The notes under the pieces are model-generated. The model ran no database searches. It had not been told where the DNA came from and saw nothing but the letters and a program-made list of their open reading frames with translations. Made by a program: the position numbers and the translations under genes. From positions 43,273 to 107,272 of the forward strand of contig NZ_MUHA01000024.1 of assembly GCF_002217355.1 (NCBI RefSeq): a DNA stretch of 64,000 nt, read 5' to 3'. The stretch comes from Flavobacterium oncorhynchi. Its GTDB lineage: Bacteria; Bacteroidota; Bacteroidia; Flavobacteriales; Flavobacteriaceae. Positions 8,822 through 18,846 of the stretch are shown here, in pieces (the first letter of the stretch is position 1; each line of letters starts with the position of its first letter).

Positions 8822-10738
8822 TTATTTCTTTTTATTTTGAGCTTTTGCAGCTTCTTGTTGTTCCATTACATCTTGAAGACGCTGTTGAAACTTACTTGGT
8901 TTCTTTGGCTCTCTCAATTTGTTTTCTTGAATTTGAGCATGAATTTTATCACTGTCTACAATGTAGTTTTTAATTACAAACATGATTCCTATTGTAATTA
9001 AGTTAGAGATAAAGTTGTATAAACTTAAACCAGAACCATAATTATTGAAGAAAATTAACATCATCAATGGAGAAACATAAATCATGATTTTCATCATTTT
9101 CGCCATATCCGGCATACCTTCTTGCTGAGGCGCTGCCATTTGCTGATCTCCTGAAGTCATTTTCATGTAGAAGAAAATTGCAATTGCCGCCAAAATTGGA
9201 AACAAACTAATATGATCTCCATACATTGGAATATTGAAAGGCAATTTAGCAATAGCATCAAAAGATGATAAATCGTCTGCCCAAAGGAAACTTTTTTGTC
9301 TCAACTCAAATGCAGCTGGGAAAAACTGAAATGACGCATACATAAACGGAAGCTGAATCAATGCGGGAATACATCCTGCCATTGGGTTTACTCCAGCTTT
9401 ATTGTAAAGTTTCATTGTTTCTTGTTGTTTCTTCATTGGGTCTTTTTTGAATTTTTCTCCCAACTCTGAAATCTCTGGACGTAAAACTTTCATTTTAGCC
9501 TGTGACAAGAATGACTTATAGGTAATTGGCGACATAGCCAATTTGATAATAATGGTAAACACTATAATCGCAATTCCTAATGACAATCCAATTGTTGAAC
9601 TTAAAAATCCAAACAACGGAATAAAAATCCATTTATTAATCCATCCAAAAATCCCCCATCCTAATGGAATGATTTTCTCGAAGTTTTTATCGTATGATTT
9701 TAATGTTTTATAATCTGCTGGACCAAAATACAAACTCATTTTATAATCAACCTCTCCATTTGAAAATGCTAAAGGTAAATTTGCTTTAAATTGTTTTGTA
9801 AAAACAGTATCGATTTTTTCGTCTTTAACTAAATCATCTGATTGCAATTTAGAGGTAGCAAACGGTTTTTCTGAAGATAAAATAGTAGTAAAGAAATGCT
9901 GCTTAAAAGCTACATAACTTAAATTCTCAGGATTCTCTATTTTTCCTTGACCTGTATGATTTACATAACTATACTTATCATCACCATATTTATAGTTGAT
10001 CTCTGCATATCGATTTTCATAAGAAATACTCTTTTCATTTCTATATGTTTTCAAATCCCATTCTAAGTTCAATGGTTTAGCAGAATTTAAAACTCTATTT
10101 AATCCTTGTGAACGAATATCAAAACCAACTAAATAATCATTTGGTTTCAATACGTATTTGTACTCTAAGAATTCATTAGCTCCCGCTTTCAAACGCATTG
10201 ACAAAACTTGATCTGCACCAATTTTCTCTAATGTCGGCTCAAAATATAAATCTTTAGAATTTAATGTTCTGTTATCTGTAGTAAGAAGCTGTAAATTTAA
10301 GTTGGAATTGTTGTTTTTGATTAGTTCAACTAATTGACCAGAACCTTTTTTAAATCTTTCGAATTCTTTAAGCGTTGCTTCAACTATATAACCACCCTTA
10401 TTAGCGATTTTAAGTTTAATCTTTTCGTTTTCGATTGTTGTAAAAGACTCTTTTGCAGAAGGAAGCGTAGCAGAATATGCGAAACCACCTAATGTTTTTT
10501 GCAATTGCGCTAATTGTACAGTATCACCAGGAGTTGCAGCAGCAGCAGTTGATGCAACAGCAGTTTTTGCTTTATCAGCCTGAGCTTGAGCTTCTTGTTT
10601 AGCAACTAATTCTTTCTTGGCTTTTTCAGCAGCAATTTCTTTCTCAGAAGGCTGATTTTGATACATAATCCAAATCAAAATTCCGAATATCAATACAAAA
10701 CCAATGATTGAATTAAGGTCTAATTTTTTTTCTTCCAT
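8822..10738 (-). CDS. yidC: membrane protein insertase YidC
   Basis: A 638-residue Oxa1/YidC/Alb3 protein that inserts inner-membrane proteins with or without SecYEG. The N-terminal membrane anchor is at residues 7-24 (GFVLIFGILIWIMY). A low-complexity Ala/Lys linker and the beta-rich periplasmic domain span about 75-350. The conserved insertase core begins near 370, with LGIAIIVFTIIIKLAMSPIT and MKVLRPEISELGEKFKKDPMK, followed by further membrane segments and a basic tail rich in K and Q. Length and layout are normal for Bacteroidota. It lies 80 bp downstream of pyrG on the same strand, a neighbouring order common in flavobacteria. Confidence 0.96.
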   Translation of the reverse strand: MEEKKLDLNSIIGFVLIFGILIWIMYQNQPSEKEIAAEKAKKELVAKQEAQAQADKAKTAVASTAAAATPGDTVQLAQLQKTLGGFAYSATLPSAKESFTTIENEKIKLKIANKGGYIVEATLKEFERFKKGSGQLVELIKNNNSNLNLQLLTTDNRTLNSKDLYFEPTLEKIGADQVLSMRLKAGANEFLEYKYVLKPNDYLVGFDIRSQGLNRVLNSAKPLNLEWDLKTYRNEKSISYENRYAEINYKYGDDKYSYVNHTGQGKIENPENLSYVAFKQHFFTTILSSEKPFATSKLQSDDLVKDEKIDTVFTKQFKANLPLAFSNGEVDYKMSLYFGPADYKTLKSYDKNFEKIIPLGWGIFGWINKWIFIPLFGFLSSTIGLSLGIAIIVFTIIIKLAMSPITYKSFLSQAKMKVLRPEISELGEKFKKDPMKKQQETMKLYNKAGVNPMAGCIPALIQLPFMYASFQFFPAAFELRQKSFLWADDLSSFDAIAKLPFNIPMYGDHISLFPILAAIAIFFYMKMTSGDQQMAAPQQEGMPDMAKMMKIMIYVSPLMMLIFFNNYGSGLSLYNFISNLITIGIMFVIKNYIVDSDKIHAQIQENKLREPKKPSKFQQRLQDVMEQQEAAKAQNKKK

Positions 10739-10818
10739 TATAATTTAAAAAAGTTATTCGTTGAAGCTTATTAGTAATGAGTTTAACTCAAAAGTTACAT
10801 CTTCTAGAATATTAATTA

Positions 10819-12504
<1,686 letters not shown>

Positions 12505-12672
12505 TAGACTTCTTAGATTTTTAGAATTTTAGATTGCACGATTTTTGCCTTTTTCAAATCAAAAGAAAACCATTCAATATATTAACCTTTATCTATCTTT
12601 TATCATTTTTTCAAACAATAAAACTAAAATTTCATCCAATTATATAAAAATCCAACAATCTAACAATATGTA

Positions 12673-12903
12673 TTATGGTTTCGGATACTGCTTCTTAATA
12701 TTCCGAATCAACTCTTCCAAACCATTTAATTTTAACTCATAAATTAACTGAAGCTGCTGTCCTAATTCTCCTTTTGGAAATCCTTTATTATGATACCAAA
12801 CGACATAATATTCAGGTAAATCTATTAAAAAACTACCTTCGTATTTTCCGAAAGGCATTTTGGTGTGCGCTAATTTTATAAGAAGTTTTTTGTCTTGCTC
12901 CAT
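12673..12903 (-). CDS. DUF3820 family protein
   Basis: A 76-residue cytoplasmic protein carrying the DUF3820 pattern MPFGKYEGSFLIDLPEYYVVW followed by KGFPKGELGQQLQLIYELK. The family is short and conserved and has been called a quorum-sensing-regulated virulence factor in some bacteria, but a role here is unknown. A terminator-like hairpin with a T-run ends about 10 bp upstream of its ATG, so it is probably transcribed apart from nagB. An overlapping plus-strand open frame at 12545-12742 is judged spurious. Confidence 0.75.
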   Translation of the reverse strand: MEQDKKLLIKLAHTKMPFGKYEGSFLIDLPEYYVVWYHNKGFPKGELGQQLQLIYELKLNGLEELIRNIKKQYPKP

Positions 12904-12913
12904 AGTTTAAAAG

Positions 12914-12956
12914 AAAAAAGAAGCAAGAAGAAAGAATTGATCTTTCTTCTTGCTTC
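12914..12956 (-). terminator. 16-bp perfect hairpin with T-run, probable end of the MFS-nagB transcript
   Basis: The arms at 12920-12935 (GAAGCAAGAAGAAAGA) and 12941-12956 are perfectly complementary around a 5-nt loop. On the minus strand the stem is followed by TTTTTTC. It lies between the nagB stop (13135) and the DUF3820 start (12903). Confidence 0.75.
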
Positions 12957-13037
12957 AATTATATGCAAAGCTATTATTATTTTTTATTATTTCACTACTC
13001 CTGACAGCTATCGGGATAAAAAGATTAAAAAAAATTA

Positions 13038-13088
13038 TCGCCACCAATTCACGAATTAAGTTTAGTATAATTCATGAATTTGTGGCGA
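13038..13088. repeat. 20-bp imperfect inverted repeat (CGCCAC...GTGGCG)
   Basis: The arm at 13038-13057 (TCGCCACCAATTCACGAATT) pairs with 13069-13088 with two mismatches, around an 11-nt loop. It belongs by sequence to the same AATTC(G/A)TG family as 7914-7985 and 61437-61552. It sits downstream of nagB. Confidence 0.6.
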
Positions 13089-13095
13089 ATAAAAA

Positions 13096-13138
13096 CTTAA
13101 TCTTAGTTCCTCAGAACCTTAGTGCCTTAGCATCTTAG
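13096..13138. repeat. CTTAG heptad repeat
   Basis: The sequence repeats CTTAGTTCC, CCTTAGTGC, CTTAGCATC and CTTAGTA at about 7-9 bp intervals, ending at the nagB stop. Like 545-572 it looks like a genome-typical intergenic repeat. Confidence 0.4.
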
Positions 13139-15063
13139 TAATGCCATCTCACAAAAGCTTCCATAGCTGCATAAGTCGCCAAACCTAATTGGTGATACAA
13201 AGCTGCTGTTTCTGCATTTCTGTCTTCGGCTCTCTGCCAGAACTCTCTAGCATCTGTTCCTTGAAAAACAACTCCATCTTTTTGAGATTGGTGTTTAAAG
13301 ATTCCATGACGTTTTGCTAAAACTTGGTCTGGACTCATTGGCACAGCCATTTCAACCTCGTCAATTCCCCATTCCTGCCAAGCTCCACGGTATAACCACA
13401 ACCAACAGTCGTCCATGAATGATTTTGGTTTTAAAGCTTTTACTGCTTCAAAAATAGCATCTAAACAAACTTTGTGTGTTCCGTGCGGATCTGCTAAATC
13501 TCCTGCTGCATAGATTTGGTGCGGTTTAATTTTTTCAATTAAATCCATTGTTAACTGAATATCTTCCTGCCCAATTGGTTTTTTTTCAATTGTTCCTGTT
13601 TCATAAAACGGAAGTTCCATGAAATGAATCTGCTCGTCTGGCAATCCAACAAAATGACTTGTTGCTCTCGCTTCACCTTTTCTAATTAATCCTTTAATAT
13701 AACGTACTTCAGGAATATCAATTTCACTATTCTTTTTATTCTCTAAGAATGTTTGGGCTTTTTTATAGATGTTATCAGCCTCTTCGCTTTTGATTCCGAA
13801 TTTTTCATTGTAATCAATTACGAATCTAGCAAAACGCAACGCTTCATCATCAGCAACAGCAATATTTCCAGAAGTTTGATATGCTACGTGTACTTCATGT
13901 CCTTGCTCTTGCAAACGCATAAAAGTTCCTCCCATACTAATGATATCATCATCTGGATGCGGGCTGAAAATCAAGACACGTTTTTTAGCAGGTTCTGCTC
14001 TTTCTGGACGATTTGCATCGTCTGAATTTGGTTTCCCGCCTGGCCAGCCAGTAATTGTATTTTGTAATTTATTAAAAATCTTAATATTAGTATCGTATGC
14101 TGGACCTGAATCAGCTAATAAATCGCTCATTCCGTTTTCGATATAATCAGCATCAGTAAGCATTAAAATTGGTTTTTTAAGATCTAATGCCAATCCCAAA
14201 ACTGCTTTTCTTGTTAATTTATCAGTCCATTCAATTTTCTCAACAAGCCAAGGTTTGTTGATTCTTGTCAGTTTTGAAGATGCTTCTTTATCTAAAATAA
14301 AAACGGCATTATTGTGTTCTTGCAAGAAAGAAGCTGGAACACGATTTGTAACTTCGTCTTCAACTGATCTTTTTACAATATTTGCTTTTCCTTCACCCCA
14401 AGCTAATAAAATTACTCTTTTAGCTTCCATGATTTTTTTAACTCCAAGTGTAATTGCAGTTCTTGGTGTATTGTTTAATCCAAAAAAGTCTTTGCTTGCT
14501 GCTACTCTAGTAATATGATCTAAAGCTACTAAACGTGTTTTAGAGTTTTGAAGCGAACCTGATTCGTTAAAACCAATATGTCCGTTTCCTCCAATTCCTA
14601 AAATCTGTAAATCGATTCCGCCTAAAGCTTCAATTTTTGCTTCGTATTCGTGGCAATAGTCAGCAATTTGTTCTTTAGTTAAAAGTCCGTCAGGAACATG
14701 AGCGTTCTCTGGTAAAATATCGACGTGATCAAAAAGTAATTCTTTCATGAAACGAACATAACTGTTGATAGAATTTGGTTCCATCGGATAATATTCATCT
14801 AAGTTGAAACTGATTACGTTTTTAAAACTCAAGCCTTCCTCTTTATGCAATCGAACTAGTTCAGCATAAAGTCCTTTTGGAGATGAACCTGTTGCAAGAC
14901 CTAGAATACAAGGTTGATTTTCTTTTTGTTTCGATTGAATTAAAGCTGCAATTTCTTGAGCAACTGCTTTGGAAGCTTCGTTCGAATTTTCAAAAACAAC
15001 TGTGTTGATGTTTTCGAATCGCTTTTCGAAACCTGTTGCTTTGTCGATTTTACTTTTTAACAT
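13135..15063 (-). CDS. nagB: glucosamine-6-phosphate deaminase (NagB) fused to a LmbE/PIG-L deacetylase-like domain
   Basis: A 642-residue two-domain protein. Residues about 25-275 are NagB: LGLATGSSPKGLY for sugar-phosphate binding, VISFNLDEYYP with the general-base Asp, and GIGGNGHIGFNESG with the catalytic His region. NagB converts glucosamine-6-phosphate to fructose-6-phosphate and ammonia. Residues about 360-640 resemble the zinc-dependent LmbE/PIG-L deacetylase fold, with VLIFSPHPDDDIISMGG (zinc ligands His and Asp near residue 367-370) and DPHGTHK near 535. The fusion is common in Bacteroidota. The second domain might remove the acetyl group from GlcNAc-6-phosphate, as no nagA is seen in this window, but that is inference. 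It lies 31 bp downstream of the MFS transporter, probably in one operon. Confidence 0.92.
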   Translation of the reverse strand: MLKSKIDKATGFEKRFENINTVVFENSNEASKAVAQEIAALIQSKQKENQPCILGLATGSSPKGLYAELVRLHKEEGLSFKNVISFNLDEYYPMEPNSINSYVRFMKELLFDHVDILPENAHVPDGLLTKEQIADYCHEYEAKIEALGGIDLQILGIGGNGHIGFNESGSLQNSKTRLVALDHITRVAASKDFFGLNNTPRTAITLGVKKIMEAKRVILLAWGEGKANIVKRSVEDEVTNRVPASFLQEHNNAVFILDKEASSKLTRINKPWLVEKIEWTDKLTRKAVLGLALDLKKPILMLTDADYIENGMSDLLADSGPAYDTNIKIFNKLQNTITGWPGGKPNSDDANRPERAEPAKKRVLIFSPHPDDDIISMGGTFMRLQEQGHEVHVAYQTSGNIAVADDEALRFARFVIDYNEKFGIKSEEADNIYKKAQTFLENKKNSEIDIPEVRYIKGLIRKGEARATSHFVGLPDEQIHFMELPFYETGTIEKKPIGQEDIQLTMDLIEKIKPHQIYAAGDLADPHGTHKVCLDAIFEAVKALKPKSFMDDCWLWLYRGAWQEWGIDEVEMAVPMSPDQVLAKRHGIFKHQSQKDGVVFQGTDAREFWQRAEDRNAETAALYHQLGLATYAAMEAFVRWHY

Positions 15064-15094
15064 GATATAGTAGTTTATTTTAATTTCTCATTAT

Positions 15095-16468
15095 TCACCA
15101 ACTTCTATATTTATGACCTTTTACTGCATAAAAAAGAATCATTAAATAAGATGGCAACAGCATTAAATAAGCAATTTGGTTTCCGCTTTTAGAAACCGCC
15201 TGCGTTCCATCTGCGATATTTGATGCGTTTATAGTTTCTGTAATCAGACCGTAAAACAAAGGAAAGATTGCGCCGCCAATGATCCCCATAATCAAAATGG
15301 CACTTCCTATTTTAGTATATCCGCCTAGATCTTCAAGTGCCATTGGCCAAATTGCAGGCCAGCAAAGTGCATTTGCTAAACCAAGTAATGCTACTAAAAG
15401 TATTACAAGTGGCAAATTTGGAACTCCCGGCAACTGTACCATTATGTTTGGCGAGATCAAGACGATTGCTAAAACCAAAATTATACCTAAAACTCCTGAA
15501 GCTTTTAAAGCAGTTACCTGAGAAAGGTATTTTGGAATTAGTGATATTCCTAAAATATATCCCACAACCATTGCCGACATTGTAAATGAAGTTAATTTTA
15601 AATAAAAATTCCCTTCATCACCATAAACTCCCAATTGTTTTCCGAAACCTCCGATAGAATCTCCAGCTAAAACTTCGGCTGCTAAATAAAGCATCAAAGT
15701 TACAACTCCTAATACTAATTGTGGGCGTTTGAATGCGTTTTTAATTTGCTTAAAAATACTCAAATTTGTTATATTTCCATCTTCATCAAGATCAATTTCA
15801 GGAAGCGGAGACAATTTTACCAATATTGCAAGAACAACAATAATTAACCCCATATAAAGATATGGTGTCTGTAATTGCAAAGCCAAAGCATTTAAAGCGT
15901 TTGCTTTTGAAGCGGAATCCAACAGCGCAATTTTATCTGCAGTAAAGTCCTGCATGTTTGACAACACTAAAGCTGTTAATATAATTGGCGCAACAAATCC
16001 GGCCATCTTATTTGCAATTCCTAAAACACTGATTCTTGCTGCTGCACTTTCTCTAGGTCCTATTACAACTACATACGGGTTAGCTGCAGTTTGCAATATA
16101 GCCAAACCTGTTCCCATGATAAATAAAGCAATCAAAAACAGTAAAAAAGTTCTGCTTTCTGCAGCTGGGTAAAACATAAACGCACCAGCGGCAATGATAA
16201 GTAATCCTAATGAAATACCATTTTTATAACCTACTTTTTCAATTACCCAAGAGGATGGAACTGCCATAACAAAATAGGCAATATAAAAAGCAAAAGTTAC
16301 AAAATAGGCTTGAGAAGAGGTTAATTCGCAAGCTAATTCAAAAAACGGAATTAGTGGTCCGTTTAACCACGTTACAAATCCAAGAATAAAAAACAAAGCG
16401 GTCAAGATGACCATTGGAATAATTGCACTCCTTTTGTTTATTTGTATGGCGCTTTCAATGTTTGACAT
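15095..16468 (-). CDS. MFS sugar transporter (FucP/GluP/NagP type)
   Basis: A 457-residue inner-membrane protein with about 12 hydrophobic segments. Features of the fucose/glucose/galactose:H+ symporter family are TWLNGPLIPFFELACELTSSQAYFVTF near the N-terminus, an early PYVVVIGP loop at about residue 133 (ANPYVVVIGP) and LCWPAIWPMAL near residue 365. In Bacteroidota such carriers import GlcNAc, galactose, glucose or fucose. The partner NagB suggests an N-acetylhexosamine, and the adjacent GHMP kinase suggests galactose or GalNAc. It probably has its own promoter in the 172-bp gap before the nucleotidyltransferase gene. Confidence 0.88.
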   Translation of the reverse strand: MSNIESAIQINKRSAIIPMVILTALFFILGFVTWLNGPLIPFFELACELTSSQAYFVTFAFYIAYFVMAVPSSWVIEKVGYKNGISLGLLIIAAGAFMFYPAAESRTFLLFLIALFIMGTGLAILQTAANPYVVVIGPRESAAARISVLGIANKMAGFVAPIILTALVLSNMQDFTADKIALLDSASKANALNALALQLQTPYLYMGLIIVVLAILVKLSPLPEIDLDEDGNITNLSIFKQIKNAFKRPQLVLGVVTLMLYLAAEVLAGDSIGGFGKQLGVYGDEGNFYLKLTSFTMSAMVVGYILGISLIPKYLSQVTALKASGVLGIILVLAIVLISPNIMVQLPGVPNLPLVILLVALLGLANALCWPAIWPMALEDLGGYTKIGSAILIMGIIGGAIFPLFYGLITETINASNIADGTQAVSKSGNQIAYLMLLPSYLMILFYAVKGHKYRSW

Positions 16469-16540
16469 AATACTTTTGGGTTGATAGTTAATAGTTTTTT
16501 TATTTTCAACCTAAATTTAGTACCAACACTCACAATCGGT

Positions 16541-16588
16541 ATGCGTATTTTATGCATTATTATGCATTTTTTTTGCATTGCAAAAGTA
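16541..16588 (-). promoter_or_regulatory. probable promoter of the MFS-nagB operon with spaced ATGCAT repeats
   Basis: The minus strand carries TACTTTTG (16588-16581), a full TAnnTTTG -7 match. Just downstream on that strand come the palindrome TGCATTGCA (16574-16582), ATGCAT (16562-16567), ATGCAT (16552-16557) and ATGCGT (16541-16546). The last three start 10 and 11 bp apart, i.e. on one face of the helix. Their place at and after the expected transcript start would suit a repressor. No clear TTG -33 is visible. Confidence 0.45.
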
Positions 16589-16640
16589 ATCTAATATGTT
16601 GTATTCTGCCCTAAATTAGATATAAATTTTTTGTTAATTT

Positions 16641-17513
16641 TTATTCCCAGTCCAAAACTGGATAATACTTTTTAAGATATTCTTTTACTTCTGCAATATC
16701 TTCTTTTGCCGTTAAATCGGGAACATGTTCTGAAAATGGAATTCCTAATGTTGTTCCTGGGTTTTCTTTTACAGAGTTCAAAAGTACTGTAGGAAGCTCT
16801 TTTTCATCGCGTTCTGGATTTACTGGACAATTTTTAAGATGTGTGTACAAAGTGCTTCCGTTAAATTTAAAAGCATTCATACTTACTCTTATTTTTCCAT
16901 CAACGTCTTTATAATTTTCTAAATCTGCCGCTGTTGGTTTCTCTAGAATATCCAATAATTGATTATTTTCATCTAGTTTGGCAATTGCAAAACGTGAAAT
17001 TCTTTCAAGCGGAAAATCAAGTGCATCACGATCGTAACTGATAAATGCGTTTGGACTATTTGTTTCGCGCAGTGCTCGCAAGGCTTCTGCTGAATATAAA
17101 TTATCACTGTTGCAAACGGAGTATTCTTGCAGGTTTAATTCAGGAAACTGCATTACGGCTTGAAACAAAGCATCGGCAGTCCCAAATGGTTTTACTCTTC
17201 CTTCAGGAATATACTGTACTGCAAATGAAATATTGAGTCCGTGAAAATCATTATCTATATTTTTACTTCCGTAAAACTCTTTAAACAACTCTCCCTGCTC
17301 TCCAATAATAATATAGATATTTGTATAACCTGCTTTTTTTGCATTTAGTAAAAGATAATCTAATAAAGGTCTTCCGCTTGAACCAACTCCTATTAAACCT
17401 TTACTTCTTTCATTGGCTTGCGCTATTTCTTCTGGTGATAAATTGTCTAAAACTGCTTCTTTTTTCATACGGGATGATGCTCCGCCCGCAAGAATAACTA
17501 AATTGTTGTGCAT
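16641..17513 (-). CDS. sugar-1-phosphate nucleotidyltransferase family protein
   Basis: A 290-residue cytoplasmic protein with the nucleotidyltransferase signature LAGGASSRM at residues 7-15, a downstream LIGVGSSGRPLLDYLL segment, and YSVCNSDNLYSAEAL holding the probable metal-binding Asp near residue 137. Enzymes of this fold join a sugar 1-phosphate to an NTP. It lies 9 bp downstream of the GHMP kinase gene, so the pair could convert a free hexose or N-acetylhexosamine first to the 1-phosphate and then to a nucleotide sugar. The sugar and the nucleotide are not readable from sequence. Length is normal for the family. Confidence 0.8.
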   Translation of the reverse strand: MHNNLVILAGGASSRMKKEAVLDNLSPEEIAQANERSKGLIGVGSSGRPLLDYLLLNAKKAGYTNIYIIIGEQGELFKEFYGSKNIDNDFHGLNISFAVQYIPEGRVKPFGTADALFQAVMQFPELNLQEYSVCNSDNLYSAEALRALRETNSPNAFISYDRDALDFPLERISRFAIAKLDENNQLLDILEKPTAADLENYKDVDGKIRVSMNAFKFNGSTLYTHLKNCPVNPERDEKELPTVLLNSVKENPGTTLGIPFSEHVPDLTAKEDIAEVKEYLKKYYPVLDWE

Positions 17514-17522
17514 ACTTATTTT

Positions 17523-18614
17523 TTAAATTTCAATGTTTTCTATAGTTCTTACTCCTGGATCTACATTTACAGCATATGCTTCCTGTGCTCCTGCGTTTAA
17601 AATGGCTTCGATTACAGCGTTTTCAATTTGCGGATCTGCAATTACTACAATACTTCCGCCGCCGCCAGAACCTACAATTTTAGCTCCGTAAGCACCTGCT
17701 CGCAAGGCAGCATTAATCATAGCATCAATTCTAGGAACTGTAATTTTTAATAGATCACGTAAAACTTCGTGATGCTGATTCATTAATTCTCCAATTTTTT
17801 TAAGATCTAAAACTGGTTTTTCAAACTCTTTTAAAGCTTCTTTTGTGTAGTGATAATTTTTAAGAGCGGCTTCAAAAAATGGAATTAAACGATCTGGCAG
17901 ACAATTTCGATAGCGATCAAAGTCTTCTATTTTTGAGGCATGCAGATCAAAATCAGGGAAGTTTTGTTTAACAATACCTATAGACATTAATGCATTTCCT
18001 TTTATTTCTCCAATCAAACCAATTGTTTCTTTAGGAACACCTGAAACTCCTGTAATTAAACCTTTCAATCCTGTTCCGATAATTCTATAAGAAAAAGGCT
18101 GTTTTGTATTAATATACACGATGTTCCCTACTCCAATACTAAAATGATCCATCATTCCGCCTGGTTCGCCATGCTCTAAAACTTCAGATTCATATCCTAA
18201 TTTCGACAAAAATTCAGGAGTTACTTCATGATCAATTCCGAAGGCATCGATTAAAAAACGAATCCAAGCCATCAATAAGGCTGATGAACTTGACGTTCCA
18301 GAGTTTATCGGAATATCGCCGGTAATTGTAATTGTATAACCTGTATTTGGCACACAACCATATCTGCGTAATACGCGCAGTGATGAAGCAAAATAATCAC
18401 GAGGCTCTAGTTTCTCAAAAGCGGCGTTAATATCAATAGTTCTAACTTCATCAATGTCGATCATGTTTAGAACAAAAGTATTGGTGTTATTTTGTTCTGC
18501 GGTTAGTTTTATATTTCGATCTATTGCACAGGCAATAACCGGTAATCCTAAATAATCTTGATGATCTCCAAAGAGACATGTCCGACCTGGGGCTAATGAA
18601 GTAATTTTTTTCAT
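17523..18614 (-). CDS. GHMP-family sugar kinase (galactokinase-like)
   Basis: A 363-residue kinase. The N-terminal galactokinase-like signature SLAPGRTCLFGDHQDYLG is at residues 6-23, the ATP-binding loop PINSGTSSSSALLMAW at about 107-122, and the third GHMP motif VGSGGGGSIVVIA near 318-330. Such enzymes phosphorylate galactose, N-acetylhexosamines, arabinose or related compounds at C1. Given the GH109, GH110 and GH35 genes nearby, galactose or GalNAc is the best guess. It is the first gene of a minus-strand operon with the nucleotidyltransferase. The operon is driven by the shared operator module at 18704-18787, with an expected leader of about 85 nt. Confidence 0.82.
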   Translation of the reverse strand: MKKITSLAPGRTCLFGDHQDYLGLPVIACAIDRNIKLTAEQNNTNTFVLNMIDIDEVRTIDINAAFEKLEPRDYFASSLRVLRRYGCVPNTGYTITITGDIPINSGTSSSSALLMAWIRFLIDAFGIDHEVTPEFLSKLGYESEVLEHGEPGGMMDHFSIGVGNIVYINTKQPFSYRIIGTGLKGLITGVSGVPKETIGLIGEIKGNALMSIGIVKQNFPDFDLHASKIEDFDRYRNCLPDRLIPFFEAALKNYHYTKEALKEFEKPVLDLKKIGELMNQHHEVLRDLLKITVPRIDAMINAALRAGAYGAKIVGSGGGGSIVVIADPQIENAVIEAILNAGAQEAYAVNVDPGVRTIENIEI

Positions 18615-18703
18615 TTAAAAAGAGTCATTAAATCATTATACAACAATAGTTTATAATGATTTCTTGGTTATGGATATTTTTTTGATTTTCAATTTTAACT
18701 CCA

Positions 18704-18787
18704 CGAAACTATAGATTATATTTTTATAAAACAAGTAAAATTAAAAAAAATGTGCTCGAACACACCGTAAAAATGTCCTCGAGCACA
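18704..18787 (-). promoter_or_regulatory. operator-promoter module A (GHMP kinase operon)
   Basis: Read on the minus strand: TGTGCTCGAGGACA (18787-18774), 9 bp, TGTGTTCGAGCACA (18764-18751), 16 bp, TTG (18734-18732), 20 bp, TAGTTTCG (18711-18704). The same elements with the same spacings occur at 21061-21144 and 40894-40977. The 14-mers are near-palindromes with a central CG, the usual form of a LacI-family operator. The two operator centres are 23 bp apart. The module lies between the kinase gene and divergent lacI1 (ATG at 18847), so the operators could also control lacI1. Confidence 0.85.
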
Positions 18788-18833
18788 CTAAATAATTATG
18801 AAGTGCTATTTTAAATAATCAAATCAAAGTTTC

Positions 18834-18841
18834 TATATTTG
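18834..18841 (+). promoter_or_regulatory. possible -7 element of lacI1
   Basis: TATATTTG fits the TAnnTTTG pattern exactly and ends 5 bp before the lacI1 ATG at 18847. If used, the transcript would be nearly or wholly leaderless. No clear TTG -33 is present and the region is AT-rich, so chance is possible. Confidence 0.3.
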
Positions 18842-18846
18842 CTTAT

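Noticed and set aside
12545..12742. Plus-strand open frame near the DUF3820 gene
   Set aside because: Asn/Ser/Ile-rich translation of AT-rich intergenic DNA; overlaps the real gene.
12950..13138. Plus-strand open frame downstream of nagB
   Set aside because: Covers two intergenic repeats and a terminator; not protein-like.
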